Of a DNA stretch of 64,000 nt, positions 1-12,102 are shown in pieces. Under the pieces are notes generated by a model, which did not search any database, was not told the DNA's origin, and saw nothing but the letters and a program-made list of their open reading frames with translations. Position numbers and translations under genes: made by a program. The stretch comes from Schistocephalus solidus. Taxonomy: Eukaryota > Platyhelminthes > Cestoda > Diphyllobothriidea > Diphyllobothriidae. Each line of letters starts with the position of its first letter. Position 1 is the first letter of the stretch. The DNA lies in NCBI GenBank assembly GCA_017591395.1, contig WEDG01005431.1, positions 1 through 64,000 of the forward strand. Direction: 5' to 3'.

Positions 1-1430
1 GCTGTCAGGGTGATGCCTTTGGCCAGAAAATGCTCTTTTCGCTTTAACCTGTCATCCCTTATTTTTAGATTTGCCTCGATTGGTCATTCGTGTTTTCAGT
101 TCTATTTTTGCTGTCGCATTTTCGTTTCCCTCTTTGGTGGGTGTGGGCAGGCCTTTATATTCTATATGCTTTGAGAATATGAATTGAATCGCCGTCCGTT
201 AGCGCGTTTTGCGTACAATGGAAGGAGTTCAAAGTTATTTTTGCTCGCTTCTTTGGAATAATTGAAGCTGACTCGGGACGCCTTTGTGGCTACATTCTGT
301 TTTCGACTTAATCTAGGGCCCGTTTGTAACTCAGATCTTTGCTTAGTTGTAATTACTGATAACAGCTCACTTTGCCTGATAGGTTAAGATAGGCCGGATG
401 TTGGGCAGGCTGGAGCCAATCCCTCTGCCCGACTTGTTCTTCTTAGACTATTCTTTGGCTTTACAAAACTCCTGGCTTATAGCATCGCATGTTGTTTAGC
501 GTCTACCATTGATGTAGCGATGGGCGGTAAAGCCAGATAAGTGCTGATGCTACCCGAACTAATTACCGGTGGAAGGTGGCGCAAGGACTAGATAAGAGCT
601 CCTTCAGGAAGTAGCGAAAAATACTCTGGTTCACCGGGTCCAGCTATCACGATATATGTTTACTGTGACTTTTATGTAAGATTGAAGCGAAGCTATATAT
701 GAATGCAATTTGCTTTATTGGTAGGTTATTACAAACAGGGCTTTTTAGCAGTTGGGCAAACTTTTGAAGTTTTTTAAGTTATGTATTTCTTGTCTTTGGT
801 TGCTTATTTCTGCTCCATCGGAGAATTTCTGCTGGAAGCTGAAACACCCATACTTGTTTCGTCTTCGTAAGCTTCATGAGAGTTAAAGCTACTGAAATTT
901 TACCCCGTTTGGCGGGAGGTGAGCAATTAGCAGAAAACGAGAGTTACAATTGTTTCTGCTTGTCCATTAAAATTTCTTAACAAGATCCTGCCAATATGGC
1001 CGAGTGGGTAGAGAGCGCCGATAGACGATTTAAAGCAACTAGGACGTGGACAAATTTTTGTGACAATAAGCTTATGGAACTGCATGTTTTAATTGCCACA
1101 AAATTAATAACAGAGATCAGGTGGTTTATTAAACAATAAGAATATGAAATAAGGACACGCAGCCTTTGGTTTGAGCCTTCCGCGATTGAGCAGATGCAGG
1201 GAGCACACAGCCAGCGTGGCTTTCTCGAAAAGCAAGTCAAAAGATCGAGGATCCAAGTCGCAATTTCACAAGCTCAGAGGAATATAAAGACAATTCTTTA
1301 ATAATTTTCCAGCACCGTGTCTTCTATACTGAGGTAGCGACCAAAACTCGTAGGCTCGAGGTACCAGGAAATTCGAAAACCAATTTCAGACAAAAGTGGG
1401 TGGCAGAATCGAGTGATTTGCTCCACCCTA
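1..1430. other. Non-coding stretch, no gene recognised
   Basis: I see no coding region here. Open frames are short and lack recognisable domains on either strand. The only structured signal is an A-box-like phrase near 995-1006 (ATGGCCGAGTGG), but no B box follows at tRNA spacing. The stretch runs directly into the CR1-like LINE fragment that becomes readable near 1440. Confidence 0.5.
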
Positions 1431-1439
1431 GCGGCCTTA

Positions 1440-2301
1440 AGTGTACATCGCTTGACTGTGTCGACGACCTGGATTGCAGCGCCATCATGTTTTGCAGATG
1501 ATGTAAAATTGTGGAGGGTCATCAGATCTGATTTCGATAGGCACGCACTTCAAGAGGATCTCAACCGTCTTAGCAGCTGGTCTGCTCATTGGCTCTTAAA
1601 TTTTTAACGTTGGGAAGTGTGTGGTCCTCAGATTGCGTACAAGAAGGACCAGTGAGGAGGATGATTCCTACCAATACATTCTCAATGGGCAGCCCCTTTC
1701 AATTGTTGAGGAACAGAAGGACCTCGGTGTTCTAATAAACTCCTCACTTAAACCATCTTCACAGTGTTCAGAGGCAGCTAAATGCGCTACACAGGTCTTA
1801 TTTGCGCTCAGACGTGGGTTTGTGCAGATTGATAAGGAACTTTTCCAAAAAACCTACGGGGTATTTGTTCGATCTCACTTGGAATATGCCATCCAGGCCT
1901 GGCGTCCGTGGTTTAAGAAGGATTATCTACAGCTGGAACGAGTGCAGGCGAGGGCTACGAAGATGGTCAAGAATCTAAGTCATCTGCCTTACGAAGCCAG
2001 ACTGGTTGAACTTGATTTGTTTCCTCTAAATTACAGGCAACTACGCGGTGACCTCATCCAAACCTACCGGATTGTCAGAGGCCGCGATTTTGCGCTAGAA
2101 TTTGCTGACTTCTTTGAATTGGCTGGGACGGAACATCTGCGGGGTCATCCCTTTAAACTGCAGAGGAAGTTTGTCCACACGGAATTCCGTCGGAACGCCT
2201 TTTCGCAGAGGGTCGTTGGAGCATGGAACGGACTCCCTGACGAGGTGGTCCTTTCAGAAACTGTTGCACATTTAAATTCAAACGAGATACTCATTTTCTG
2301 A
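1440..2301 (+). mobile_element. CR1-like LINE fragment: RT palm to C-terminus, frameshifted
   Basis: This is the C-terminal half of a non-LTR reverse transcriptase of the CR1/Jockey type. The catalytic palm box reads FADDVKLWR near 1490-1520. It is followed by the family's usual thumb and C-terminal region: KDLGVLINSS near 1710, RGFVQIDKELFQKTYG near 1815, LEYAIQAWRPWF near 1880, then YRQLRGDLIQTYRI near 2030, RGHPFKLQ near 2140 and VVGAWNGLPDEVV near 2215. The reading frame is broken twice: just before FADD, and near 1604, where one extra T in a T run separates the LLNF and NVGKC segments. The endonuclease and RT fingers are missing, as expected for a 5'-truncated LINE. From 1621 to the TGA at 2299-2301 one frame stays open for 226 codons, so decay is moderate. 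Assignment to the CR1 group is by motif order and is inference. Confidence 0.8.
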
Positions 2302-2495
2302 GAAACTATTATAAATATAATTAAGATCGTGTAAGCAGTTGCAGCTTGCACCTGGCCCACACATATCGATGACCCTACATTTTCATTTGTCAGATTTATT
2401 ACTGTAAACGTTTGTACTATTGACATTTTTGCATGTGAATAGGGAGCTCAAGGGCGAAAGCCTTCTTCCCTCAATAAAGTGACTTAAAAGTGACT
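2302..2495 (+). repeat. Probable 3' untranslated tail of the CR1-like LINE
   Basis: The stretch follows the LINE stop codon and ends in AATAAA and two tandem copies of AAAGTGACTT (about 2474-2495). CR1-type elements usually end in short tandem repeats rather than poly(A), so this is a plausible 3' end. The same bases can be read on the minus strand as RT fingers of the next fragment, so the exact border is uncertain. Confidence 0.45.
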
Positions 2496-2690
2496 TTAAG
2501 AGCTTTGCAAAAACAAGTATTTTATGAACACCGCGATGGTTGTAAACATCCGAGCGAAAGCCAAATTTAAATACAGGAATAATAATCGAGGTTTTCCAAT
2601 AAGCAGGAAAGCAACCATTCTTGAGAAAAACCGAGAGCACTTTGCTCAGCAAAGTGGGAAAATCACTTAGCTGTTATTCCATATAAGGCT
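2456..2690 (-). mobile_element. LINE RT fingers fragment
   Basis: The minus strand encodes a short piece of the RT finger region of a CR1/Jockey-type LINE. LSKVLSVFLKNGCFPAYWK is followed by TSIIIPVFKFG, a degraded NYRP box (YNHRGVHK) and LVFAKLLKSLL. The order matches the usual 'F.TG.FP..WK.A.I.P.FK.G....NYRPIS' signature. No catalytic aspartates are included. It abuts the tail of the plus-strand CR1 fragment in a tail-to-tail arrangement, which suggests an inversion or a nested insertion. Confidence 0.6.
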
Positions 2691-3333
2691 ATCGGACGGA
2701 GCCCTATACGCGCTAAAGTAAAATTATTATATTTTATTCGCTGCCATATAGACCTGATGAATCTCACTGTGACCAACTGGTATGTAGGTAAGCTGCCAGT
2801 GTCCGGATGCGTTTTTCAGTTGCAATGCCCATGAAGACATCGCGAAGAGAGACCTCACGACAGGTGGACCTAATGAAAGTCGGCAGTAGGATGCCTCAGC
2901 TATCTTCGTTACAGGTTTTACATCAGTGGTGACGAGGTGGTGCTTAATGGTGATGATTGACAGCCTATAATAGGTATCGGGTAGGTTCCTTCCCGTTCAG
3001 TGGAAGTAACCAGGAAGATAAAGTTGAGGCGACCCTTTTTGCCATGAAATACAGAACAATTATGTGACATGTTATCCTGGGATATGCAGAAGCTCTTGTC
3101 TCTGAGGAAACACTCGGAACATTGTGCGACATAATGCAGAGCACAAAGTTTGAGTCTGACTGATCCATTTTGCAGACCACGAGGACAAAATAAAACAAAA
3201 TATTGGAGTGATTGAGTATTCGTAGCTTATCCCGTACCCTCCTCAAATTCACGAAAACGAGATTACGCGGTTATAATTGGCGCCATCTTTAATTAAGTCG
3301 TTTTCTTAACGAATTACCAGTCCTTCGTGGATC
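2691..3333. other. Upstream region of CWC15, no gene recognised
   Basis: I see no coding domain. This is the upstream flank of CWC15 and should contain its promoter and 5' untranslated region. I can point to no convincing TATA box or trans-splice acceptor. Confidence 0.4.
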
Positions 3334-6300
3334 ATGACTACCGCAGGGCGTCCTACGTGGAATACAGCCAAGGGTGGTCGGGGAAAATGGGAGGGAGACC
3401 TCACGGCTATGTCAAAGCAGTATTCTGTCCGAGATCTTCCATCACACACTAAGCTTAAATACAGACAAGAAGGCCAAGGGCGCCCAGAAGAGCTTCAGGG
3501 AAAGGACTTCAAGCGCGAACTTGAGGAAAAAGAACGACTCGCTGCTCTCGAAAAGTCTAAGAAAGGTTAATTTGACGTTTTTATGCGGTGGTTGAAACCC
3601 TTAGTGTGTTTTTTTCAGCGCGGCGTGGAAAACTGTCAAATATATGAGACAGTTAACTCATCTCTCCGGTCAATTTAAACTTCGTTCCCCGTGTTGAAAT
3701 AATGCAGTAGTCAGCACCTTTGCGCGTTCTCACTGTCAGCCTAAGCACCACCAATTGACCAAACTCAGATTGTGGATTCATTCTTGGCTAAGTTAATAAT
3801 GTCACCAACAACAAGTATCAGTAACAGCGATTGTACAGAGCCTGACTCATTTCGATATTTTGACGGAGTGTGTTGAGCCAGGCTCTAGAATAACCTTGTC
3901 GCAACACCCAGGTAGGCAGCGGCACAGGATTTAACGCAATAACCTCAGACTTAGGGTACAGGCGACGAGGAACGTCTCCAAACGGTCCCAGCCATTCTTT
4001 TGCTATTTCCTGAGATATCCTCTCGGTGTCTTCCTAGTAATTGTATACTGTTTCACACATGAAATGGTCGGTGGATCTGAAAAGCTGGATTGTGTAAGTA
4101 CTCACCAAGCGAGAACCACACCGGACCCAGTCTTCATTTAACAAAATTCACGCATTATCCATTGACTTTCACTTGCTGGACGTTGTTGCCTGCAGAACTT
4201 CCTGATATTACCGAAAGGTTATCTAAAGCTTCTATTTAAGTCGATGCTTTGTACTGATATCTAGGCGTCCCGATAGCAGACAACTTCAACCCGAGGGATG
4301 CCTCTTTTTTGTAAATCACCTCATCATGTGGAAGGAAGAAATTGGGGAATTTTGCATTCATCCCTGCCTTTATAGTCGACAGCATACAAACAATACCAGT
4401 TTCCTGTAGGGCACGGTTGATGTCTTCAAAAATGACATGGTTTTATTCCGTCGATTTATCACTCTCCGTTTGAATCCTTTTCCATCGTCCTCTACAGGCA
4501 TTCTTAAGAAGTCTTGTCCTTGAGAAAAATAATGATCTCCCGTTTCTTCCTCCTAGTCATGATACCAATTTTGCCCGTTTAATTATAAGTTTAAAGCAGT
4601 TTATCCGAAGTTTTTTTCCGACACGTGAATTTCGCTATGGATGCTCTGGCAAATATATGATCTAAAATCCCTAAGCGATGGCATTCATCTTTGGGGAGTC
4701 CATCTTCAAACCTATCCCGATGGCTTTTACATACGTTTGTAACAGTACTCGGCATGCCCGCAAACGGGTTCCGCGCCATCCCCACCATGTACGTGAGTTC
4801 TTCTGTCACGGACAGTCATTTTCACCAATGCCTGTCTTCAATTACATGAAAACCAGTCTTGAATGAGGAGAGCTCGGACCTCAAACTACCGAGAATTCCA
4901 CAAAAACCACATTAAGAATTTTTTCATCCTAACTCTGTTTTCAATATTATGGTGTTTTCCTGTTACTTGGAAGACTTTTTAAGTCGCTTCTCTTTGAGAG
5001 CTGTGCGTTTAAGGGTCTTTTTATGATTATTGGTTAGGAAATTAACCCTTTGTTCTAAGCTCTATGTACCTAACTCTCCTCCCCCATACTTGAGAGCGAA
5101 TTGCGTGCATCTTGTCCCATTAGCTTTCCCACATTTATTATGGAAGTTGGCAAAATTACTGATTTATGGTGGGCTTATAGGTTTCCAACTCAAGATACCG
5201 AGGACCAAAACGTATGGTCACTATCAGGGCAGATAGTTGAATATCCTCAGTAATCATAGACTTGTCGTCGGTTGTGGTGTAACCTTCCTGGTATGGCAGT
5301 AAATACGCCGTTGTCCAACAAGGCCAGTATGGATTATGAACTTGAACTGAGAGGGGTGAGTGTTGATCAAAAGACGGATAAATTTGTTGATCTAGTGAAC
5401 GTATGACTCGTCACCCCATGCTAACATACCAAGGTGCATCGAAAGATTCAGTTTGAAGTTCGTATAGGTAGAGTAAAATGCAGGGTTTGCCAATAACTGA
5501 GGTAACATTTACAACGCAGGGGCTCACTTGTGGCTTCGAGAGTGTTGTCTTTATAATTTTTACGGCTCTGGCATTCGCCGGACGTGACTTTGCGACTGAG
5601 CGTTTAAAGCAGAAATCGCTGGAATATGACTAGTGCTGGTACTGTGCGCTGGTTAAGTATTTTTGCCACAGATTCTTTGTGTCATTGTCGTTGGATTATA
5701 CGAGATCACTTGGTCTAACTTTCCAGGGCACTTTTCAGAGCATACTTTAGATCGAGCCAGCCTTTTGACTGAAAGCCGATATATCTATTGAGGGTGACCA
5801 GATGAAATTCTTTGGCGGTAATAGGATCCCTCGTATGATTCAAAACAAATTCAAACGCGCCCTCACGTGAGGTGATACTAATATATTTAGCTCAAAACCG
5901 TTTTAAAACAGTGCGAATTTGAAGTATCTGGATTTATTTTCTCTTAGGCATGATGTAGTCTGCGAATGTATGAAAGACGATTGATTGACAAGCTTCACAG
6001 TAAACGCATAATATAGTGGTACCTAAGCTGTCTTGGTGGGTCTACAGCTACCTTGACAACTTGAATAAAAAAAAACTGCATGTGACATTGATCAGGAAAC
6101 AATATCATACAGACTCTGTGTGCAACAGATTATCCTCTAGTTACTTGAAACTGTTTATTCATCCAATTAAAGAGCAGGTAATACTAATTGAACCTAAATC
6201 CTGGTGGAGAGTTCAGAGCAAGCACACCCCGGTTTTTGTTGCATTGACCATGAAATCCAGCCGATCTTGTGGCCTTTTCGTTATTCGTACCTTTCGTTAT

Positions 6301-8275
6301 TTTGATTTTTTCATTTGACTTCAGTAGATCAGCATCATTAGATTGTGTGAAGTTTCTTTTGGTTGGCATCGAATTGGAAGGTTGACGGGGCCAGAACAAT
6401 ATATGGCTTTTGGATGATCTTTTCAATAACACACTTAAGAAGGATGGATGACAGGTTGCATCCTTTTCGAACTCCTTACCGAATTTCCAGTGATTTAAAG
6501 CTACTGACTGGCCTATTAGGCTTATCCTGGGTTTACGGATGATTGGGGTCTGCAACACTGAATATCCCTTGAGTTGCCAGAATTTATGATGACATTGCTA
6601 TGACATGATTAATATTGACCAAATTGGAGAAAGTTGTTATTCTTGTAGCGTTGTGATTAGGTTCCAAAAAGTTATATTCCTAGGGTCAATTCTAACTACA
6701 TAAATCAGGTGACCTCGGTAATTATATTTGATGATGGTAACTACATTTACGGGTACAATCGTTGTCTTTTATGCATGCCTTAACTCGGTCACACATCATT
6801 ATACCGGTGCTGATTATGATTTTCCGTCGCAGATGTCCAAACAGTTTTTTATGCCTAACCTAGGGCCTATCGCCTCTATGAAAGCGTGCAGGTCTGTTTT
6901 TCATCAGCCTTTATCCTATATATTGACGAATTCTCCTGCATTCTTCTGTTATACGTTGCTGCAACGGGTGTTTTTATGCATCCTTTTGTGGTAAATGCCA
7001 ATACAAGATACAGCACATACGCACAACTCCAGTGGCTTGCCTTTATTTGCCTAAGCTAGATACTTCCTTTTGTAGGTGGCTTCCACTCACAAGCTGCTCT
7101 AGCCACATCTGGCGACAAACGTGCTATTGTCGATTCGACTTCCCGTTCTTCTGTCACAGACGGGGCCTCCACCTCCAAACGCTCTCGTCCGGAGCTGTCG
7201 GCTTCAGCTATTGCATCCGTCTCAACGGCCAATTTGGATGCTGACGACCCTTGGGAAGAGGACTACACGGAGGACGCCACCGACAGCAAGACCGTGGATC
7301 CTGACCTTGACAAGGATGAAGATGGTAGAGAGGATGAGGATGATGAAGACGAGGATGAGGATGAGGAGGCTCTGTTGGCGGAGTTGGCAAAAATTAAACG
7401 TGAAAGGGCAGAGGAAGCAGCGCGCCTAGCAGCTGAGAGGAAAGCTATGGAGGAGACAATTCGAATGGAAAATATTCTTAAGGGCAATCCGCTTCTCAAC
7501 GTGACAAAAACGCCTGCAGGTTTGCGCCCCATTTATGTTGGTTTTTGTTACTTTGTCGTAGTGGATTAATTCGGGCGCTGTTCCCGCAGATCATTTCGCC
7601 TAGACTGGCTTCCGAGGGTGTGTAATTCTATTTTACGCCCACCCGGCTGGCAAGTTCAATTCCTTCTATCTAGGGGTGTGTTTTTCTCAACTAACGTGAT
7701 TTTATTGATTGTCCTAAACGTTAGCTCTCATGTACATACCGATTCGACACATCGTAAGATGCATAATTTAAAACCACCTTTTAGGTCGTTCTATACTATT
7801 GGTGACCCAGCATAATTGTCAACTCCGTGCTTTGTTTATCATGAAACTTGGTCTAACACCCGTCTAGTCACCTCTCGTATCGTCAGAGACCAGGGCAGAG
7901 TGAAGGGATCTGGGTGGCCAGTTGGTGAAAACATATACCACCCTGTCACTGTTAGGTCCTCGAAAATGAAATGGTGGGAGCTTTACTTCAGTAGTCTGCT
8001 GTCTGGCTCTACAACTTTGTCGATTTCCTCTAACCATGCTTGTCATTTGTCTGTGTTAGACGCCTACTGTTCACAAGTAAGTAGCACGTTGTATGTTTAT
8101 ACACTTTGTTGCGTGTTCTTGGTCTTTAGAGTTCAAGGTGAAGCGGCGTTGGGACGATGACGTGGTTTTCAAAAATTGTGCCCGCGGAGAGGTTGATCAC
8201 GCAAAGCGTGGATTTGTTAACGACACCTTGCGCTCGGAATTTCACAAAAAGTTTATGCGGAAGTATATCCAGTAG
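3334..8275 (+). CDS. CWC15: CWC15 spliceosome-associated protein, three exons
   Basis: This is the flatworm orthologue of CWC15 (Cwf15), a small, largely disordered protein of the Prp19/NineTeen-related complex that joins the activated spliceosome in the nucleus. Exon 1 (3334-3565) starts [18 protein letters not shown] and carries the family signature [19 protein letters not shown]. Exon 2 (7076-7519) holds a Ser/Thr/Lys-rich linker, NLDADDP, a long Asp/Glu tract, then [18 protein letters not shown] and [12 protein letters not shown]. Exon 3 (8130-8275) gives [19 protein letters not shown] and [20 protein letters not shown], the conserved C-terminus, then TAG. Both introns (3566-7075 and 7520-8129) begin GT and end AG, and both interrupt a codon after its first base, so the frame is kept. 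The total is 273 residues, against about 229 in human. The excess lies in the linker and the acidic tract. All conserved blocks are intact, so the gene is probably functional. The start is the first ATG and matches the conserved family N-terminus. Confidence 0.95.
3566..7075 (+). other. CWC15 intron 1 (3.5 kb)
   Basis: The intron opens with AAAG|GTTAAT and closes with a pyrimidine-rich run and TTTTGTAG|GT. It joins the KSKKG end of exon 1 to the [14 protein letters not shown] start of exon 2. No inserted gene or recognisable element is visible inside. It is far longer than the 610-bp second intron, so it may hold repeats too old to read by eye. Confidence 0.75.
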
Positions 8276-9296
8276 CCTTTTGACGCTTTGTCTTCACATC
8301 ACTCGCGCGTTCCCTTGTCCTTCACTTTGTACATTTGGCCCGACCATGTAAACTAAATAAGTCTTTTTCGCCTTCCTTCTTTTTCTTCTCTTTCTTGTTT
8401 CGCTAGTTTCCACTTTTATATAAGAACTGGAGTGCAGCGATCGTGTTAAATTTATCGTGAGTGTAGACGTCAGGTGCAAGGGACTCAAATTTTCGATCTG
8501 AGCCCAAAGCGCTAGTGTGGCTTACAACTGCATTATTTAGGCTCTTATCTGATCGTGTAGAAAAAGTGCTTGGTAACGGCGGTCACCTGCCAATTCGGAT
8601 TGCAGAATGTACTACGGGCGTTCCGTTTTACTTGGGGTCCGGATCCAGGGACATTGATGCCTGTCACACGAGGAGGAAAGGCCAAGAACCTAAGTGTATT
8701 AACGAACAGGACGGAGGTAGTATAGATATCCGTTTCTGGCTTTTGACTATTGTAAACCGTTCATACCCCAAGACGGGATAGCCGGGGTTTTGAAGACGAC
8801 TTTGGGTCCCAGGTCTCCAAATACTGGGCCAGACGAGCTGACAATGATGCAGTAGTCACAAAAAACCCTTTTAGTTTCCACTGTTGTTTTCGATAATTTG
8901 TCTAAAATGGGCTACTGTAGGTAGGGTTTATGTAATTCGGAATTCCCGAGTTCGGAAAACGAGCGTAATTTATCTGCAAGAGCGATGCCGCCAAAGTGAC
9001 TTTAAGGCCAATTTTTACTGTGGGCGTCACAGCAGCTTACCGGGGTGCATCATACAAAATTCAAAGAATTTGCCAGGGCGTTGGATCATCTGTTTGTCAC
9101 CTTTGTCCAAGAAGCATACTGGTTATGTGCCCTCATAAGTTTCGCCATGGCCGATCCTAGCCTGCTAGTTTGGTGCGCGTCTTTCGAGCATCTTCGGTGT
9201 TCATCGCAGGAATTTTACTCTTTCTGATGACTTGAAAATCTTGGTAGGGAGCAATCTTTTTAGATTTCCTCATGTCGCAAATGCAACGGAATTGCG
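8276..9296. other. 3' flank of CWC15, no gene recognised
   Basis: The stretch begins with the CWC15 3' untranslated region. An AAATAA-like sequence near 8354 is a weak polyadenylation candidate and no canonical AATAAA is close by. Nothing else is recognised before the next LINE fragment. Confidence 0.4.
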
Positions 9297-10245
9297 GTGT
9301 TGGCATCGCGTTTCCTGATCAAACCGTGTACTGGACGGTCGCAAGGATTACAATTTGGACGCCAGCAGTCCTCAGAGGTAACCATGGTGAGTAGCGCCCC
9401 AAAGGGCTCAGTTTTAGGTCCCATGTTATTCCTTGTTTTCATCAGTGGTTGCGTCAGGGACCTAGACTGTGATTTTCTCCTGTTTGCTGACGACATAATA
9501 CTGTGGAAAGTTGTTTACAATGCGGCAGACGAAGACCATCTGCAACTAAACTTGAAAAGGCTCACCGATTGGTTAAGACGCTGGCTTATGCTATTTAATG
9601 TTATTAAGTGCAAATTTCTTCAAATTTGCAGCTGCGGAGCTACAAGCCCGAGGATATTTACTTCTAAATGGTACACCATTACAACGAATTGAGTCAGGGA
9701 CTTGGGTGTGTGGATTACATCGTCACTCAAACCAACACTGAACTGCACGAAGATGGCCATGTCTAAATTGCAACTCATCAGGCGAGCCTACATGAATTTA
9801 GACAGACAGTTTCTCCAAAATATTTAGAAGCTTCATGCGGCCGCATCTAGAACTCACCATATAGACATGGTGATGTCAAGGACGGTAACATCTTAGAGAA
9901 GGTCCAGGAGCGGGCTGCGAAAAGGACTAAAGGCCTGCGAAAACTAGCCTAAGAAAATAGACTATCAATCCTCAACTAATTTTCCTTATCCTACAGGCAA
10001 CTACGAGGGGATCTCATATTAACCTTTCGCATTATGAATGGCCTGGTCTGCTGCTTTGTTTCCAAAGATTTCACTCCGGCTAACACGCGCACTTTGCGTG
10101 GTCATCCTCTAAATCAACGCACGGGTATAGCAAGGATCGATGGACGTAAGTTCCACCTAAGTAACAGAGTGGTTGCAGCGTAGAAAGCTCTGCCCGCAGA
10201 TATTTTTCTTTCCACCTGTGTGAACTCGACAAACGTCAAGCATCT
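9297..10245 (+). mobile_element. CR1-like LINE fragment, decayed
   Basis: This is a second CR1-type reverse transcriptase fragment, closely related in motif content to the copy at 1440-2301. LGRQQSSEVTMVS-like residues lead to the B box, PKGSVLGPMLFLVFISG. The catalytic C box follows as FLLFADDIILWK near 9475-9510, with both aspartates kept. The first open frame ends at 9692. Beyond it the homology continues in shifting frames: RDLGVWITSSLKP near 9700, YRQLRGDLILTFRIM near 9990-10035, LRGHPLNQ near 10095, and VVAAWKALPADIF near 10170-10210. The fragment therefore covers the RT palm to the C-terminus with several frameshifts and stops. It runs almost directly into a Penelope-like element at about 10255. 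Confidence 0.75.
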
Positions 10246-10254
10246 AAGTGACAA

Positions 10255-11940
10255 TCACAAGCGCCAATTCACTCGGCAGAACAGTTCCTTGACAAAATAA
10301 AGGTGGCCACGATTGAATCTGATGAGAAGATGGTTTCTTTTGACGTTAGCTCACTCTTCACATCCATACCGCGGGCCCTTGTGGTTCAAACAGTGCTTGA
10401 CTTTTTAAATCAATAGTACGATGAGAAAGAGGGTTAGCTCACAGCTCAGAATCTCATAGAACGCATGGAGCATTGCATCAAGACGTTCTTTGCCTTTGAA
10501 TTGATCACATATGAGCAAATCAAGGGCACCCCAATGGTGTCCCCAATCTCTGGGCTCATTGCCGAGATGTTTCTACAAAAGCTCGGGAGACGGCTGATCG
10601 AAGAGTACGAACCCAAATTTTCGGCACGCTACGTTGACGACACTTTCATCATCATCGATCAGCACAGAATCGCTCACTCTAAAGAGCGTCTGAACTCAAT
10701 TTTACCGGACCCACAATTCACGATGGAAGAAGAAGTGGAGGGCAGACTTCCGTTCTTGGATGTTCTCGTCTGTGACGGCAGTCTACTGGAAACCGACGAA
10801 CACGTTGCAAGTGCTGAGTTACAACAGCAACCACTCGCTGCAGCACAATCGAAGTTGTATAGGTACGCTTTACCGACGGGTGGAAACTCACTGGAGCACA
10901 CCAGCTGCTAAACGGGACGAGATGAAGTTTCTCCGGGAACTATTCACAGCCAATGGCTATCCACGTACGTTCATTTAAAGGAATCGAATGCCACTGGGAA
11001 CGCGGAACGAAGAGAGTTGTCAGCCAAAGTCATGACGGAGCATTCCGTACACGAAAGGGATCTCCGAAACCGTAGCTAGGTCCCTTGCGCCTTTCGGAAT
11101 AGGAGTTGCCCACAGGCCTACCTCAACAATCCGCCAGCATGTGATGCGCCCAACAGACCCCATTCCTAATTGAGAGAGGTCAGCCGTCGTCTACCGACTT
11201 CAGTGCAGCCGCGGGATAGGCAACTATGTTGGAGAAACCAGGCGACGGCTACAAACGTGAATGCACGAGCATCAGTTGGCAGTACGAAGGTTGGATTCAA
11301 AGTCAGAGGCTGAAACCCATGCAGCGCAGATGGGGCACGCCTTTAACTTTGACGCCACTGAAATTGTGGGTCGAGGTGACGATCACACCTCGAGGCACAT
11401 AAAGGAAGCCTGGACGTATACCGACGGCTCAGTCAACCGCCACAGTAATCTGCCGGCCCCCTATCTGATGTTACGACCCTTCCTGTCAGGAGACTGTCAT
11501 GGCATGGAACACCCGAAGCCGCCAACTCTCTTCGTGACCAACTAGGATGGGGTAGACCACGCCACAATGACACCTCGGCTTATGTGGCGTCATAAGGGGT
11601 CAACAGGTGTGACGACGACGGGGGTGAACCAAACCGTAGTGGGACACCGCCTTCGATAGAAGCTGATACGGCAGAACAGGCGATCGGCGGGGATGACGAC
11701 ACCGGCGGCGCGAGGGCGACACAGCCAGTGTTGACAGGCCAGGGGCAATGCGAACAGTGGCATATAATGGGAGGTGCGAGCATGACTCTCCAGTCTCTGA
11801 AGATGAGTAGACTAAACAACTACTCGAAACGTCAGACAACCAATATACCTCTCCCAGTGGATGCTTCTTCTTCTGACTTCACCTAGGAATCGCATTTTCT
11901 CTACTATTATTTCATTCAATTATCCTACTAACAATAAATG
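10255..11940 (+). mobile_element. Penelope-like element with RT and GIY-YIG, frameshifted
   Basis: This is a 5'-truncated PLE whose protein would have combined a telomerase-like reverse transcriptase with a C-terminal GIY-YIG nuclease. RT motif A reads MVSFDVSSLFTSIP near 10330. Motif B is KGTPMVSPISGLIAEMF (10525-10575) and the catalytic C box is ARYVDDTFII (10625-10655), so the catalytic residues are kept. Thumb residues continue to LPFLDVLVCDGSLLETDEHV (10750-10805), and a frameshift near 10860 precedes the YRRVETHWSTPAAKRDE region. A decayed connector (ISETVARSLAPFGIGVAHRP, 11060-11120) leads to the nuclease, YRLQCS-GIGNYVGETRRRLQ (about 11195-11250), then MHEHQLAVRR and GHAFNFDATEIVGR up to about 11540. 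A stop near 10416, a second near 10435 and several shifts make it a pseudogene. The 3' untranslated part carries a hammerhead-like hairpin at 11793-11837 and ends near an AATAAA at about 11932. Confidence 0.85.
11793..11837 (+). ncRNA. Hammerhead-ribozyme-like hairpin in PLE 3' region (copy 1)
   Basis: The core CUGAAGA (11797-11803) fits the hammerhead CUGANGA box. After one U come a perfect 6-bp stem II (GAGUAG with CUACUC, 9-nt loop), then GAAAC (11826-11830) and a GUC cleavage triplet (11831-11833). GUCU at 11793-11796 pairs with AGAC at 11834-11837 as stem I. PLEs are known to carry minimal type I hammerheads near their ends. The extra U before stem II and the near-absent stem III argue for a weak or dimer-dependent ribozyme, so activity is not claimed. 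Confidence 0.5.
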
Positions 11941-12102
11941 AGTAGCCCTGTATGTGTTTGCTTCGACTAGCCGATGGCTGCTTGCTTATACCATGTTATG
12001 CAAACAATGTCTTTTCAACTTTCCTTATAGATGGATGCATTCTTAGCCACTTTGTAGCAAATAGGGAGTTCGGAGGCGTTTGCCTTTTTTCCCCATTGGT
12101 AT

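Noticed and set aside
985..1040. A-box-like tRNA start (ATGGCCGAGTGG)
   Set aside because: No anticodon arm or B box follows at tRNA distance and no acceptor stem can be formed.
7208..7532. Open frames on both strands over the acidic tract of CWC15 exon 2
   Set aside because: Low-complexity shadows of the real exon; Ser- or Pro-rich readings arise from the Asp/Glu codon repeat.
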